From Taxawa tesnikishii (nom. ined.) (Eukaryota; Ascomycota; Dothideomycetes; Dothideales), in NCBI GenBank assembly GCA_030247885.1, contig JAPDRO010000006.1, positions 682,001-746,000 of the forward strand: DNA of 64,000 nt. The letters are read 5' to 3'. The notes under the pieces were generated by a model that searched no databases, was not told where the DNA came from, and was given only the letters and a program-made list of their open reading frames with translations. Of this stretch, positions 11,715 through 23,312 are shown in pieces (the stretch's first letter is position 1; every line of letters starts with the position of its first letter). The position numbers were made by a program, and so were the translations under genes.

Positions 11715-14005
11715 TTATCCTGGCCGCCGCTGCATTGGGTTGAGCGGATTGTGTATCGGTTGACCCATGGGTTGTGGTTGGCCCATGAGTGGATGCGGCA
11801 TGGGTCCTGGCGGAGCGGGAGCGTACATTTGCTGTCTCTTGGCGTCTCCCTGCAGATCTCCCGGACCACCGGTGATTTCGGATATTTGCCGCCGATGCGG
11901 AGGTGGTGGGGGAGAGGCTGTCTTGGTGCGCCCATAGGTCCCTGCGGTGATGCGTTGAATCCCATAGGCGGCGGTGGCTGAGCGGGCTGCAGGCTCGTTT
12001 GTATCGGGTAAGGGACAGCCTGTACAGCGCCTGCATGTTGCATGTACTCCTCCGGGTTGCTACCACTAACGGGAGATGCGCCTGTAAGACCCCCAGGCGA
12101 GTTGGTCCAGTTGCTGACCGTTGCAGGTGAGGTCGCAGGAGACTCTTCCGTCTTCAATGATTGTTTAGTCAATGCATGCGCTAGCGGCTGAGGCGGTGGA
12201 GGCGCGACCATCTGGTCCAGTCCGGGCGGTTGCTTCTTGAGATGGCCGAGATGCTTCTCGAGCATGGCGAGTAATCCTTCCTTTGTAAATGGCTTCGGCA
12301 AGACGTCGTTCATTCCTGTCGATGTTAGACTAAGCAAACATACCCGGTATCGAGAGGATTACCGTGCTGGAAGTACATTGAGATATCATCGCTTCTGATG
12401 TTGGAAGTCATTGCGATGATTGGAGTGTTGTCGAATTGTCTGATGAGATGCGTGGCAGACACACCGTCCAGGTTCGGCATAATGATGTCCATGAGAACAA
12501 GGTCGTACTTGGCACCGGCGTTGAGCTTGTTGACGGCTTCTAATCCGTCAAGCTAGCAGATGTCAGCACAGCAACTGAGGCTTGCGTCTGTACGAACTTA
12601 CCGCGCTGTCGATTGAACAATGGAAAGCGTAGAGGAATTTCGCGCCAATCCGTCTGCAGGTCGGGTCATCTTCCACGAGTAGGATTTGCGGTTGCTTTGT
12701 CCAGCCTGGATCAAACTGCGTGCTCTTTTTCCGGCGGTCAACTGCAGTGGGAGGTACTTCCGGGGGTTCTGAGGCATGGGATACGGAATATTGTGGATGT
12801 GTTCGCTGAACATTGGATCTATGCCGTTTGTTTGACCCACTGGGTACACCATGTTGTCGAGTTCTCCGAACGATGTTGAAGAAGTTGCAGAGTGTGGCGG
12901 TGCTCCTCTACTCGATGACCTCGTCCCGTTTCTAAGTGCAAGATCCGGAGGTGGAGTCGTAAGAGCGGTGTTCATCCGTAAGGACATCTCATTCATGTGC
13001 TCCAGGTTGCGCGTGTTCAACAGATGATCAGCGTTCGTCTCTTGCAGCAACTTGGCTGCATTTTGCAACGGAGAGGCTGGCGTATCATCGTCGACAGGGG
13101 CCAGCGCCTGCGCGCCTGGCCCAGCGGTGCCGTTCGGTGCATTGGTTGGAGGCGCAAAGGGTTCGCTACACGACTCTCTCTCCGTCTCTGCTGATCGACC
13201 GTCTTCAGAAAGTTCATCACATATTGCATCACATGCTCGTGGTTGACCACCGTCTTTTGTACGCCAATCAACTCTTGCAGCAGCATCGAATGATGCATGC
13301 TCAGCTCATTGTACCGTTCCTGCAAAACCTGCAATTGCTGCTGCGTCGCGACCAATTGCGTGTTGACAAGATCCATTTGTTGCGCGGGTACGATGTCGTC
13401 TGCCATGTTGTTGGGCTTGCGCGGCGCAGGTGCTTTTCGTCGGATATTGTCCAGCGCGTCCTTGTTGTTGGCCTTGAAATCCGGGTGCTTGAATTCCCAC
13501 GCCTATTTTTACGGTCAGAGTTTAGCTGAGCGAAAGGTATCCGTCCGATGAACATACGCCTGGCCCATACGGTGACGCTCCGTTATCCTCATTGTTGTGT
13601 CGTACTTTGTGAAAGTCGTACTTGTTCAGCTGGCGGACAAAACTTGCAAAGTTGCTGTGCTTGAAGTGCTTGGGCAAGATGTGTTTCGTGAATTTTTCGT
13701 TCTATGACGGATGAGCGCTCCCATTCCCAGCGATACAGCACCTGTCGCTCACTGACCTCTAGCACAACGAAGCTGTCGCCTTCGTTCCCCCATCGCACCA
13801 CGCTCTCGTCCTGTGGACTCTCGAGCATCCTACATCATTGTCAACCGGAGTGCGGGATAGTCATAGCCAGGTAGATGCCTACTTGTACAGTTTGCGAACC
13901 TAAGACTTGTTGTTAGCACATGCATGTCGACGCGACAGAGCGCGTTGAGTGACTCACGAAGTCGCTGGAGTTGTTGGCGGATCCGCCGCCTTGAGTGCCG
14001 TCCAT
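11715..14005 (-). CDS. SKN7: Skn7-type transcription factor / response regulator
   Basis: Fungal response regulator with a heat-shock-factor-type DNA-binding domain. It acts in the nucleus in oxidative, osmotic and cell-wall stress and receives phosphate from the histidine kinase relay. Seven exons: 14005-13958, 13899-13883, 13829-13757, 13701-13558, 13502-12602, 12552-12363 and 12315-11715, all with introns of 47-58 bp. About 658 residues. The HSF domain spans roughly residues 16-110 ([44 protein letters not shown]). A coiled coil follows ([20 protein letters not shown]). The receiver domain holds [12 protein letters not shown], the phospho-acceptor in [20 protein letters not shown] and [11 protein letters not shown]. 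The tail is Pro/Gln-rich and ends MQRRPG. Single bases are missing at three runs: 13156-13161, 12762-12766 and 11908-11912. Confidence 0.94.
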
Positions 14006-15489
14006 GTCAGCGGCCGGAGATGTTGCGCGCGACACAGTCTCGAGGGTTGATAAGGCGCTTCGCGTTATTGCATGTCCCGGGCGCAAAGAAAAAGGGTTGT
14101 TGAGATATTTGAGGATGCGCAAGAGGTGTGGTATGCGCAATCCGGTGGAAGAGTTGAATACGGCCGGCTTGGGGATGGGCTCGCAGCAGTCGCAGCGAAC
14201 GTCGGAATGGGAATGTCGAAATGGAAATGTCGAAATGGGAAGGAGGCGGTGACGGCGACAAAGTTTCTATGTAGCCTTGTAGGCTCGTGGACCTGATCCT
14301 GGCGATGGATGAAAGAAGGGGTCTGCGTGGTCGGCACTGGTACTGGTACTGGTACTGGATGCAGACTGGGGTTCAGGTGGAGCGAAAAGAAGCGTCGCGG
14401 GCAGACAGCACAGTCGGACGCAGGAAAAGCGCCGTCGGAAGACGCTGGTGTCGAAGCTTGAGGCTGTCACCAAGAGCGGCCGAGGAGTGTCGTCACTGGC
14501 TGCGGCAGTGCGGGTTATCCCAATCGAAGGGCTGAGAGGGAAGCACGAGAGAAGAAGAGGCTCTGACCCTGTCCAGTGCCGCCAGCTCGGGTTGAGATCA
14601 GCTCGGTAGCGGGGAGGCACGAGGATTGTAGCAGAGAATTGGCAGAGATTGCCGTGTCAACATGCGGACGTGTGGAGTCTGAGTGGCCTGCCCTGCGGTG
14701 AACGCCTCGCTCCAACTCCGTCTTCACCCTTCTCAGGCTCGTGCACACCACACTGCCTACTCTGCCTACTCTGCCTGCTCTGCCTGCTCTGCCTGCTCTG
14801 CCTGCTCTGCCTGCTCTGCCCGCTCCTGACTCGAAGCCCCAGTCACTGACTGGTTAGTGCGCCGACTTCTGTCCGCGCATTGGTTGAAAACGATCGTCGT
14901 TCTTGATCAAGCTCAATTGGACGAGCGGGAAAGGAGGGGGCGCGGTTTGACGGTTTGACGCTGGCGCTGGCCCGCTGGGAAGACACTTGCGCCTCGCTAT
15001 CCGCTTTCAGCAAGCACAAGTGCCAATAGTCCGCTTGTGGCCGCCAACGACTTTTGCATGTCTGACTACCTAGTCTGACTACCTAGTCTGTCCAAAAAGT
15101 CGGTCGCGCTCAGGCATTTGCAGCCTCGTCGATGGATGTAGTAGAGAAGAAAAGGCGAGGAAAAACCGGCGCCCATACATATGGCATACGAGAGTTACAT
15201 GACATGGTACATCCGCGAAGTCATTGGTCCATCTTCACGCGCAATCGTCCCGAGGCCGGAGATGGCCTTCTCGCAGCGCAACCGCAACTCTACCCACGAC
15301 CTTGCCAACGGTTTTTGTGCAATCACGCCGCACGCTTAACCCTGCAGATGCGACCCACATTTACCCCGAACCACCTCTCCAGTCGTTTCCGAGAGCAATA
15401 AAAGCTATTTGAGTATTTTTGACTATACCAACTGCCGCCGTCTCCCGCTACATCCCGTTGAGATACGAGTCGTAGCCCTCAAGCAAACC
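14006..15489. promoter_or_regulatory. Divergent upstream region, skn7 / peroxiredoxin
   Basis: A 1.48-kb region between two divergently transcribed oxidative-stress genes. It contains a TACTGG triplet repeat (about 14338-14356), a nine-base tandem repeat (14752-14824, listed separately) and a 15-bp duplication TCTGACTACCTAG (about 15060-15090). No gene is evident. Shared regulation is an inference from the layout only. Confidence 0.5.
14752..14824. repeat. 9-bp tandem repeat TCTGCCTGC
   Basis: About eight copies of a nine-base unit, CTCTGCCTG or CTCTGCCTA, back to back on the plus strand upstream of skn7. The unit is a multiple of three, so it gives an open Leu/Cys-rich frame, but no coding context supports translation. 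Confidence 0.9.
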
Positions 15490-16891
15490 ATGTTCGCAGC
15501 TCGTCGTACGCTTTTCGCAGGCTCAAGAGCCGTTGCTCTTCGCCCTTTCCACGCGTCTTCACGTGCTTTTGTCAAGGTCGGCGATGCTATCCCAGACGTC
15601 GAACTCGTCGAGAACTCGCCTGGCAACAAGGTGTCCATTGCCAAAGAGTTGAAGGGCAAGGGCCTCATCATCGGAGTACCCGCAGCATTCAGTACGTGCG
15701 CATTTCCGCAATAGTCGATTGACAGAGAATCCTTCCGCACCTTCTCGCGTGCCGCAACAATTTTTGCATGGTCATGCTCGTTCCCCATACACGGTTCGCC
15801 TCCAGCGAATGTCGACAACATGCGACGTCGCCGTTGCTCGTTGCGTGTCCCCGTGTTGCAGCGTGCAAACCCGAAATCGAGGAACATCCCTGAAATTGGA
15901 TGGACGTTGGTTTACGGTCGTGCCCAAAACACCCCCTCTTGTTTCCTTCCCTGTGCGCTCAGAAAACCACGGAACCAAACCCACCTAGCCACGCCAACAA
16001 CCATGATTTCGCTGGCTGTTTCGTTTTGCTGAAACGCTACTACTACAGGCCCGTCATGCAGTGAATCGCACATCCCCGGCTACATCAAGTACAAGAACCT
16101 CCCCGACGCCGGTCAAGTGTTCGTTGTTTCCGTCAACGACCCCTTCGTGTAAGTCGTCGTACTCGTCTCATGTCTGCCATCGCCGTTAGCGGTACCGTCG
16201 CGCTTGCACTTCCACGTTTGCTGACACGCTTCCACACAGCATGAAGGCATGGGGCCTGAATCTAGACCCCGAGGGCAAGAGTGGTGTACGTAAAGACCCC
16301 GCCGTGTTCCTTTTGTTCCTTCCTCTATTCCGAGAACCATACCATTTCGTTCCTCCAGACGTCTCTCTTCGTCCGGCATCAAGGAAGCGCAAACGATGGT
16401 GACTTTCTACGACTCATGCGACCGGTCAAGCAGTTAGGTCGTGCGGAATCCCCTCCCTTGATCCGCACTTCTCAAAGGTTGATGCCGCAGACGTCGCTAC
16501 AGTCGGCTCAATCCGTCGACTTGTTCCCATTTTCCCGACGTGCACGCGATAACCCACCGGACTGCGCAAACCAACTGACACGATCATCCCAGATCCGCTT
16601 CCTCGGCGACCCACACTGCGCCTTCACCAAAGCGCTCGAGCTGGACTTCGACGGTACCGCCATCTTCGGTGGCCCGCGCAGCAAGCGCTACGTCCTTGTC
16701 GTCGAGGATGGCAAGGTCAAGAGCGCGCACATTGAGCCGGACAACACCGGTCTGAACGGTAAGCAACTTGCTCATTTCTCTCCAGACCAAGTTCCCCTCC
16801 TTACCAATTTTACTCCTGTTAGAATCAGCAATGCGGAGGCTAACAAAGATTTACAGAGAGCGCAGTCGGAAAGGTCCTTGGAGACGCCTGA
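15490..16891 (+). CDS. Mitochondrial Prx5/Ahp1-type peroxiredoxin
   Basis: Thiol peroxidase reducing H2O2 and alkyl hydroperoxides. Five exons: 15490-15691, 16049-16148, 16240-16285, 16593-16758 and 16857-16891. The 182-residue product fits the Prx5 class. The N-terminus MFAARRTLFAGSRAVALRPF is Arg-rich, without acidic residues, and ends at FHASSRAF, a plausible mitochondrial presequence. The mature part begins KVGDAIPDVEL. The peroxidatic cysteine lies in AAFSPSCSESHIPGY, with the codon for S split by the first intron. Family blocks VFVVSVNDPFV, MKAWG and LGDPHCAFTKALELDF follow, then RYVLVVEDGKV. It ends VGKVLGDA. Introns 1 (357 bp) and 3 (307 bp) are unusually long for this window, but the joins keep the frame and the family sequence. 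Confidence 0.92.
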
Positions 16892-17238
16892 GGTCGTCCT
16901 GTACGGTAAGGTCTCAGACGACGGAATGTGTACAGATAGATGCATCGTTCCTTAGCCAACCAAACGTAAAAAAAGTGAGGCAATTCTCAAACAATTCACG
17001 TTATCTGTGGTTGAGATACCAACGTCTCGCCTTCTAAATAGGAATGTAACATGAGATGTTGGATCTGGCTAGGCTCCTTTCATAACCGCATCCTTTTCCA
17101 CCGTCCGCCTCCCCCCGGCGGCGGAAACTCTGCTCCAGCGGCGCGCATCCCGCGTTTCTCGTCCTTCTCGCAGGTGAGAACGCCTTCACGATCCACCGTG
17201 GTCGAGTCCCCAGCTTCAGTCCCGAGGGGTGCCTCGCG
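16892..17238. other. Convergent intergenic gap
   Basis: 347 bp between the stop codons of the peroxiredoxin and the dim-2-like gene, holding both 3' ends. Nothing else is seen. Confidence 0.6.
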
Positions 17239-20200
17239 TCACGCATCGGGTTCAACAAAATGCTCCACTAGTTTACTCCAGTCTCTCGGACCCACCAAGC
17301 TCGACGAGTCTCCACTGACCCTCGCGCTGCGTCTGTGTTCAGGAACTTTCCTCGGCCTGAGTCCGAGGCTGTCTGCCTGCGCAGCTGCAGTGTGCGGCGA
17401 TCCGCTCATGTTCGACAGTCCGCTGCGTCTGCCCACATCCTCGTCGATATCGTGCGACAAGATCCTCGGAACATTCCCGCCGCTTCGTCCTGTGTTTTGT
17501 AGCGTACTTTCCAGCGACGGCGTACTGCGACATGATGGTCTAGGAAGAGAGACTCTTGGGGCAACAGTCCTCGAGGCATGCTTTCGCTCGGGAACTTTGC
17601 TCCAGTCGGCTGGCGTGAGGATGGGCTCCGCTGGGTCACGCGAAGAACGTGTGTTACGTCCGGACTGAAAGAGGCGTAGTAGTTGCTCCGCTGTGGTTGT
17701 GCTGTCTTCCCCCAACTCATTGACCGAGGGGCTAGTCCTTGAGGAGACGACGGGAAGCTCTGGGCTTCCGCTTGTGATTGATTGCGGTGCAGAAGATTCG
17801 CCGTCGTCGCTATCGTCATCGTCGGAGATGTATAGTGCTTCAGGTACTGGCCTGGTTCTTCCAGTCCGCTGGGACGATGCACGCCGAGAACTGGTTGTCG
17901 CGGACGTAGTCTTCCTCGAGGCGTTGATGTGAACCTCTACAACTGCTGTGAGTGTTCTAGTGAAGGGCTTTGGCCTGGTAATGAGCTTGCTGCGCACAAC
18001 AATAGTCTCAACCCCTTGGGTTCCATGACAGGCACAGTAGTCTCCTTGCGTCCTTCAACATGAACCGCTGTTGTGATCTCCGAAGGGGCAACGAAAGACA
18101 ATGTCTCCTTGGGTTTTTTGCGGTTGGTAAGCCAGCTCTTCCGTAGTTGGAGGCCAAGCGTAAAAGACACACTCCTGTCCACGCTGTTACCGATGATATG
18201 CCATTGCTGCGCAGGTGTTCCGACAACAACCTCATTGTCCAGATACCCTTGAGCCCTTCGGGCTTCCATGACAGTCATGAGACGTGGCTGATCATAGTGT
18301 ATGAATCTGCCATTGAACGCGTCGGCCGGCTGAAGCTTGGTAGTAATGCATCCAACCAGCCGGGTTGGGTTCATCCGACTCCAACTCCGGCTGTTCGCAT
18401 TGGATTGGTGCTTGTTTCCCCAGTGATGCGCCTCGATCTGTCTTTTGGAAGCCCTCCCATCCCGAACTGTGCGCACGAAATTCATACCGTATGGACGAGT
18501 AGGGATCTGTTTGAACATTTGGCGCCTGACGGAGGTGGCACCTTTGGAAGTCCTGTGATCTGGGAAAGGAATGCAAGTGTGCACATGTGCATCTTTGATA
18601 TTAGGAAGATCTTGCAACCCTTCTTTGGCTGACAGGAACTTGAAAGGCGTGACTTCGTCCCTACGACTTCCGAAGGGCAAACCATTGCTTGCCCAGCCTA
18701 GATTCTTGCCTCTGAAGAAGTCGCCCCACGGATGCGAATACGTTTGAGGCGGACGCTCAAGCAGTTGGCTGTTAGGCGCTGTCGCAACTATGAAAACCCG
18801 CGAGCGACTCTGTATACTTCCATAACTGTAGGCATCCATGAGGAACTGCTGGACTTGGTACCCCATCGCTACCAAACAACACAGAACCTGCGAAAACGCA
18901 TTCTGATCTTTGTTACCGGGCGGTGTGATAGCCATGTCAGGCACGTTTTCAAGAAAGAGGTATTCTGGCATGTAGAGATCGACAAAAGACATGACGGATG
19001 CCACCAAGGAGCAATTCCTTAGTGACTGTTGACTGTCCTTCCATCTCTGTAGCCTTGACCAACCTGGACAAGGGCTACCTCCAGCTATCAAGTCAACGTC
19101 TCCAACCTTGGCGATATAGTCATGATCAGCACCTCCAATTGCCTGCGCCAGGTAATCGTTGACTGATCCAAGGTAAAGCTTAGTTTCATCAGGATGTGGG
19201 AGATTCGCTCGGTAAGAGTGGAGGGCAGGGGATGCCCAATCCACTGCGTATCGGAACTTCACAGCACCACCGTCCTCCAGGCCACGATCGAAGTTACCAC
19301 CGCCACAGAAAAGGCCCATGCCGCTCAATTTCGAGCCCCCAAGAGCCGTTGGAATTGAGAAATCCGTTCCCTCACGAAACGGAGGTACACCACTCGGGCC
19401 ATTGTCGTTACCGGTCTCGGCGAGAACGAAGAAAAGGTCGCCCTTGCCGCCACGATTATAGGGGTAGCAGCCACCTGTTCGCTGCTTGAGAACCTTCGCA
19501 CTTGGCAGCTTCTGATGAGACGTGATGCTGTTACCGTGTATGTTTCTTCCGTAGGTAAAACCTGGTTGGGAGCTGCGTCCATTCCCATGTCGTCCACACA
19601 CCGTGCGAAGCGGCGCAGGAGCACTTTGCCTTGATCAGGCAAGAATTCCAAGATTTGTGCAGGTACAAGAACTTCGTCTCCAGGTGATGAGTGACTTTTC
19701 TGGCGGACGAGTATTGTGTCTCCAAGGACATACTCGTTCATCACGTTGTCCATGTATGAGTGCTTGGTCTTGCATCCACATTTGAAGTCTCGTCTCTCCA
19801 GGCTCACGAAATCGTAGGCACCGAGAGATTGCTTAGTACGGAACTTCTTCCGTACAACGTATTCCCTACACTCTTTGGAGTTGGATTGGTGGCGAACCAC
19901 CGTACCTTGATTTTTCCAAGCACATCGGCAGCGTCGAGCGCGTCCTTTCCACATGCGCAGTTGTCGGAGAAGAATAGCTCATTCCTGATCGGGTATTTTC
20001 CATGTCCAAGGGTTGTGTCAGATGGCTCATAAAGCCAAATGACATCGAGCAGTTGCCTACCAGCTTTGGTTTCACGGGTGTCTTGAACATAAGCGTACCA
20101 TATTTCAGATATCGAGGATGCCCAATTAGGTCCAGTAGCAGGTCTCCTTACGAAGACAACATCTCTGTGGTTGATTGTAATCCTGTTGTCGTTCGTTTGG

Positions 20201-21283
20201 GAAGCCCCTTGAATTCCCGTCATGTCGGGAGCCTCCGTTCTTGATACGTCGGGGTGCGTTAGACCCATCTCAACCCTTCGCTTTGCGCGCCGACTTGAGA
20301 CTCGGATGTCGGTGAGATGGCGAACCTCGAGCTCGGATGCGAACACCATCTTGTTGAAGCATTCATGGACGAAGGGTGTCACGACGGTTTTGATCTCCTC
20401 CGGCTGGTGAAACTTGATCGCGCCCAACCTCTGAGGATCTACCTCTTCCCAGACAGGGTGTAGTTTGCAGAGCTTGGGACCAACGCTCCAGGTCTCCTTC
20501 CAGAGAAACCCGACGTAAGCCACGACTGCCCGACGGAAATCGCACGAACATCCATAGGAGGAATGCCATCGTTGGAAGGCTGAGTCGGCCTGGTATCTTC
20601 TCGCAGTCTCCTTTAAAAATTCCTTCGAGAAGGTGTGCAAACTGACGGATTCATGGTACACGAGGAATTCAACAAAGTATTTGCAGAAGTGAGCAATCCA
20701 CAGGAACGGTTCGTGATAACGGGAATACTCTGCAGATGGCTGCCCGAGTTCGTACCAGACCTTTTGGCGCTGCCGTAGTGGGATTGTATGCACAAGCGGC
20801 CGTCAAGGGACGCAACATCCAGATCTCCATAACCCTCGACCGTAAGACAATCAAATGCAACGCGCTGGACGTAGCGCCTCTCCTGACCAACTGCGAGTAT
20901 CCCATCAAAAAACAAAGAACACACCCCGGTTCTGTTTGCAGATGATGCAAAGGAGCAAATTCGAAGCCGTACTTGTCGTGATGTGACCTGTAAATTGAGA
21001 ATTGCTCCAATCTGAACATCACATGTTCGCCTTTCTTCTCTTGCAGGTGCCAATGATACAAGAGATCCGTTATAGCTTGTTGTTCCGGTTCACACTGAAT
21101 AGGCGGAGCCCAACCCTTGTAGAGTGACTTAGGATATACCAGATCTGATTGAGAGATCTCAACATGGCTGGCGATCCTCCTTCTCTTCCATTCCACTGTA
21201 CCTGAGTATATAAGCTCATCATCTTCAGCGCCAGCCCGTCTCTTGTTGCAAGCTTCGGAGTCTGTGCTTTTCGAGGAATCCAT
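17239..21283 (-). CDS. dim-2: DNA cytosine-5 methyltransferase, DIM-2 type
   Basis: Cytosine-5 DNA methyltransferase of the fungal DIM-2 class, which in Neurospora makes and maintains all DNA methylation, guided by H3K9me3/HP1 onto RIP-mutated repeats. No intron is needed. About 1349 residues, close to the family size and far longer than RID. An N-terminal region carries EPFLWIAHFCKYFVEFL, then a BAH-like domain (around residues 350-460, VIWLYEPSDTT). The catalytic domain spans about 650-1045: motif I GLFCGGGNF, motif IV GGSPCPGWS with the catalytic Cys, motif VI LENVPD, motif VIII QSRSRVF and motif X IGNSVDR. A Ser/Arg-rich tail of about 300 residues follows. Five single-base losses lie at runs 20924-20927, 20780-20782, 19874-19876, 19461-19464 and 18012-18015. 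Each is repaired by one base and leaves conserved sequence on both sides. Start chosen at MDSSKSTDSE; an upstream exon cannot be excluded. Confidence 0.88.
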
Positions 21284-21891
21284 GCTGAGAGGTAGAGCGG
21301 CAGACCAGTTGATCGGTCAGCGCTGTGCTTGATTGTCCAGAGCGTGGTTTTCCCATAGAAGGTACGTGTCGGTACGGAGACATGAACTGACTGAACAGTG
21401 TTATACGCGCCTGAGAGGCTTTTCGAGGCATGTGAGGAGATCTCACCTTGTAGGGCTATGGAGGGTCTCATAGTAAGGATACCGTGGCTGCGACGGTCAA
21501 TGTTGCTCGGGGCATGACGCAAGGAAGAAGTCGGTCAATAGCAATGTGGTCAAGCATTCCTTCAATTCTCACAGTCGAAAACGAAGCAACTGAGATGAAG
21601 CAACAAGTCAAACAAACAGGCATGTGGAGCGAAGCAGTTCTGCAGAACGGAAGCGAAACCTAGCCTGCGAAGTCAATACGCAGTTGGTGCGGCGCGGTGG
21701 AGGAAGGCACGGCCTGCCTCCCTGTTTCCTACAACACTGCCATCCCAAGTTGGTAGGAACCTGTTCGAGCGTGCGATCCTGGAGTGGATGAAATGAGAGG
21801 CCGTTTAGATGATTCAGAGCAGAAAGAGTAGGGGAGAGAGGGTCGTTCGGATGCGAGCACGCGCGCCGAGCATTGCCCGATTTCACATGTA
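21284..21891. promoter_or_regulatory. Presumed upstream region of the dim-2-like gene
   Basis: 608 bp of normal-composition DNA between the dim-2 start and the first terminal repeat of the transposon nest. It contains no repeat or gene that I can support and must hold the methyltransferase promoter unless an upstream exon exists. Confidence 0.5.
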
Positions 21892-22856
21892 TATATGATA
21901 CCTCGGCAAAAGTCTGCGTACAGATTCGCGCGACGCGTCAGCTAGAATAACACTCTATCAATTCAACCACTACTATGGCGCCACAAACTCGTGCTCTTGC
22001 TGTGATACCGCGTAATAGACGTCGCAATACTGAGATCTCACTAGCTATAAGAAATCAGATCGTTAGAATAGCTATTACTAGTATACTATAGCGTCAAATA
22101 CGCGAGATCTTTAACCTTATAGCTAGTACCATTAGTACTACTATCAAAAGGTCCTCTTAGCGACTACACGGTATCTCTAAACCTCGCATAGGCCGTCTAC
22201 AAGCTTATATAGAGCGCATAAAGCGTATAATTATGCGTTATGCGCGTAAATATCTATTTTATAACTATAGTTAGCTTTTAAAGGATCTCTAGCTAAATTG
22301 TAATTATATTATAGTTTACCGAGTTTTAAAGGACTAAAGTATTAAGGATTAGATTACTAAGAAGAGACCTTTATTATTAAAAGCCTTAGCTAAAAGGAGA
22401 AGAAAATAGTATAAATTACATAAAGACTAAAGTATTAAAGACTAGCTAAAAGTTATCTTTTTAAATAAGTACTCTATAGAGCGTAAATCTAATAAACTAG
22501 CTACTTATATATAACGTACTACTAACTAAGTATATTAGAAAGATAAGGTTTAACTATTTAATAAGAGTAAGGATATACGTATAATAATATAAGTTAATAT
22601 ATATAGTAACTATAAGACTAAATTAATTATTATACGTAGAAATATAGAGTTAAAGAAGTAAGGGTACTTAGTAAACTTATATATTAATACTCTTACTATA
22701 AGCCTACTTCCTATATATTATAAGGACTTATTATTTTAGTAAGATAACGCTAGTATATATATAGCTAGAAAGATAGTAACTTTTTTAAAAAGAAAGGTAT
22801 TAAACTAGTAGAAGACTAGCTTATATACTTACTAAATTTAAACTCTATTAAGTATA

Positions 22857-23017
22857 TATAAGGGATAAGTTATAATAACGTATAAAACGCTAGGACTCGA
22901 TAGATTATAGTAGAAACTAATTATTATCCTTCCTTAGGAGGCCTCTATGCCTCCTTAGGGAGTAAGACGAGTTTACTTTATAAGTAAGTCCTAGGCGTTT
23001 TATATCCTCTTATAATA
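22857..23017 (-). repeat. 3' LTR of the Gypsy-type fossil
   Basis: 161 bp, the downstream LTR relative to minus-strand gag-pol. It starts TATAAGGGATAAG and ends ATAATA. The TA termini fit RIP-altered TG..CA ends. It differs from its partner at about 20 positions, all transitions. Confidence 0.9.
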
Positions 23018-23312
23018 ACTACCCTCCCCTAGGCGAGCCGTCCCGGCTCGTAGCGTTACTTCGACTCTACGCCGGCGTCGCGTAGGGGCTATATAAGTAA
23101 ATACTAGCGTCGCGTGTTTTACCTAAATAATAATACTATAGGACTCTTAACTAACCGAATTAGCGATATAGTTATATAATACTATTTCCTTATAAGCGCG
23201 CTACCGTTAATCTACTAGCGTACTACTAGTTATTATATCTCCTAAGACTCTACGTAAGCGCCTAGTCCCGGCTTAGCTAACTATACTAGTAAGTAAGGGT
23301 AGTACTACTCCT

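Noticed and set aside
14752-14824. Short regular repeats read as a CRISPR array
   Set aside because: Direct 9-bp tandem units without spacers, in a fungal genome; a simple minisatellite.
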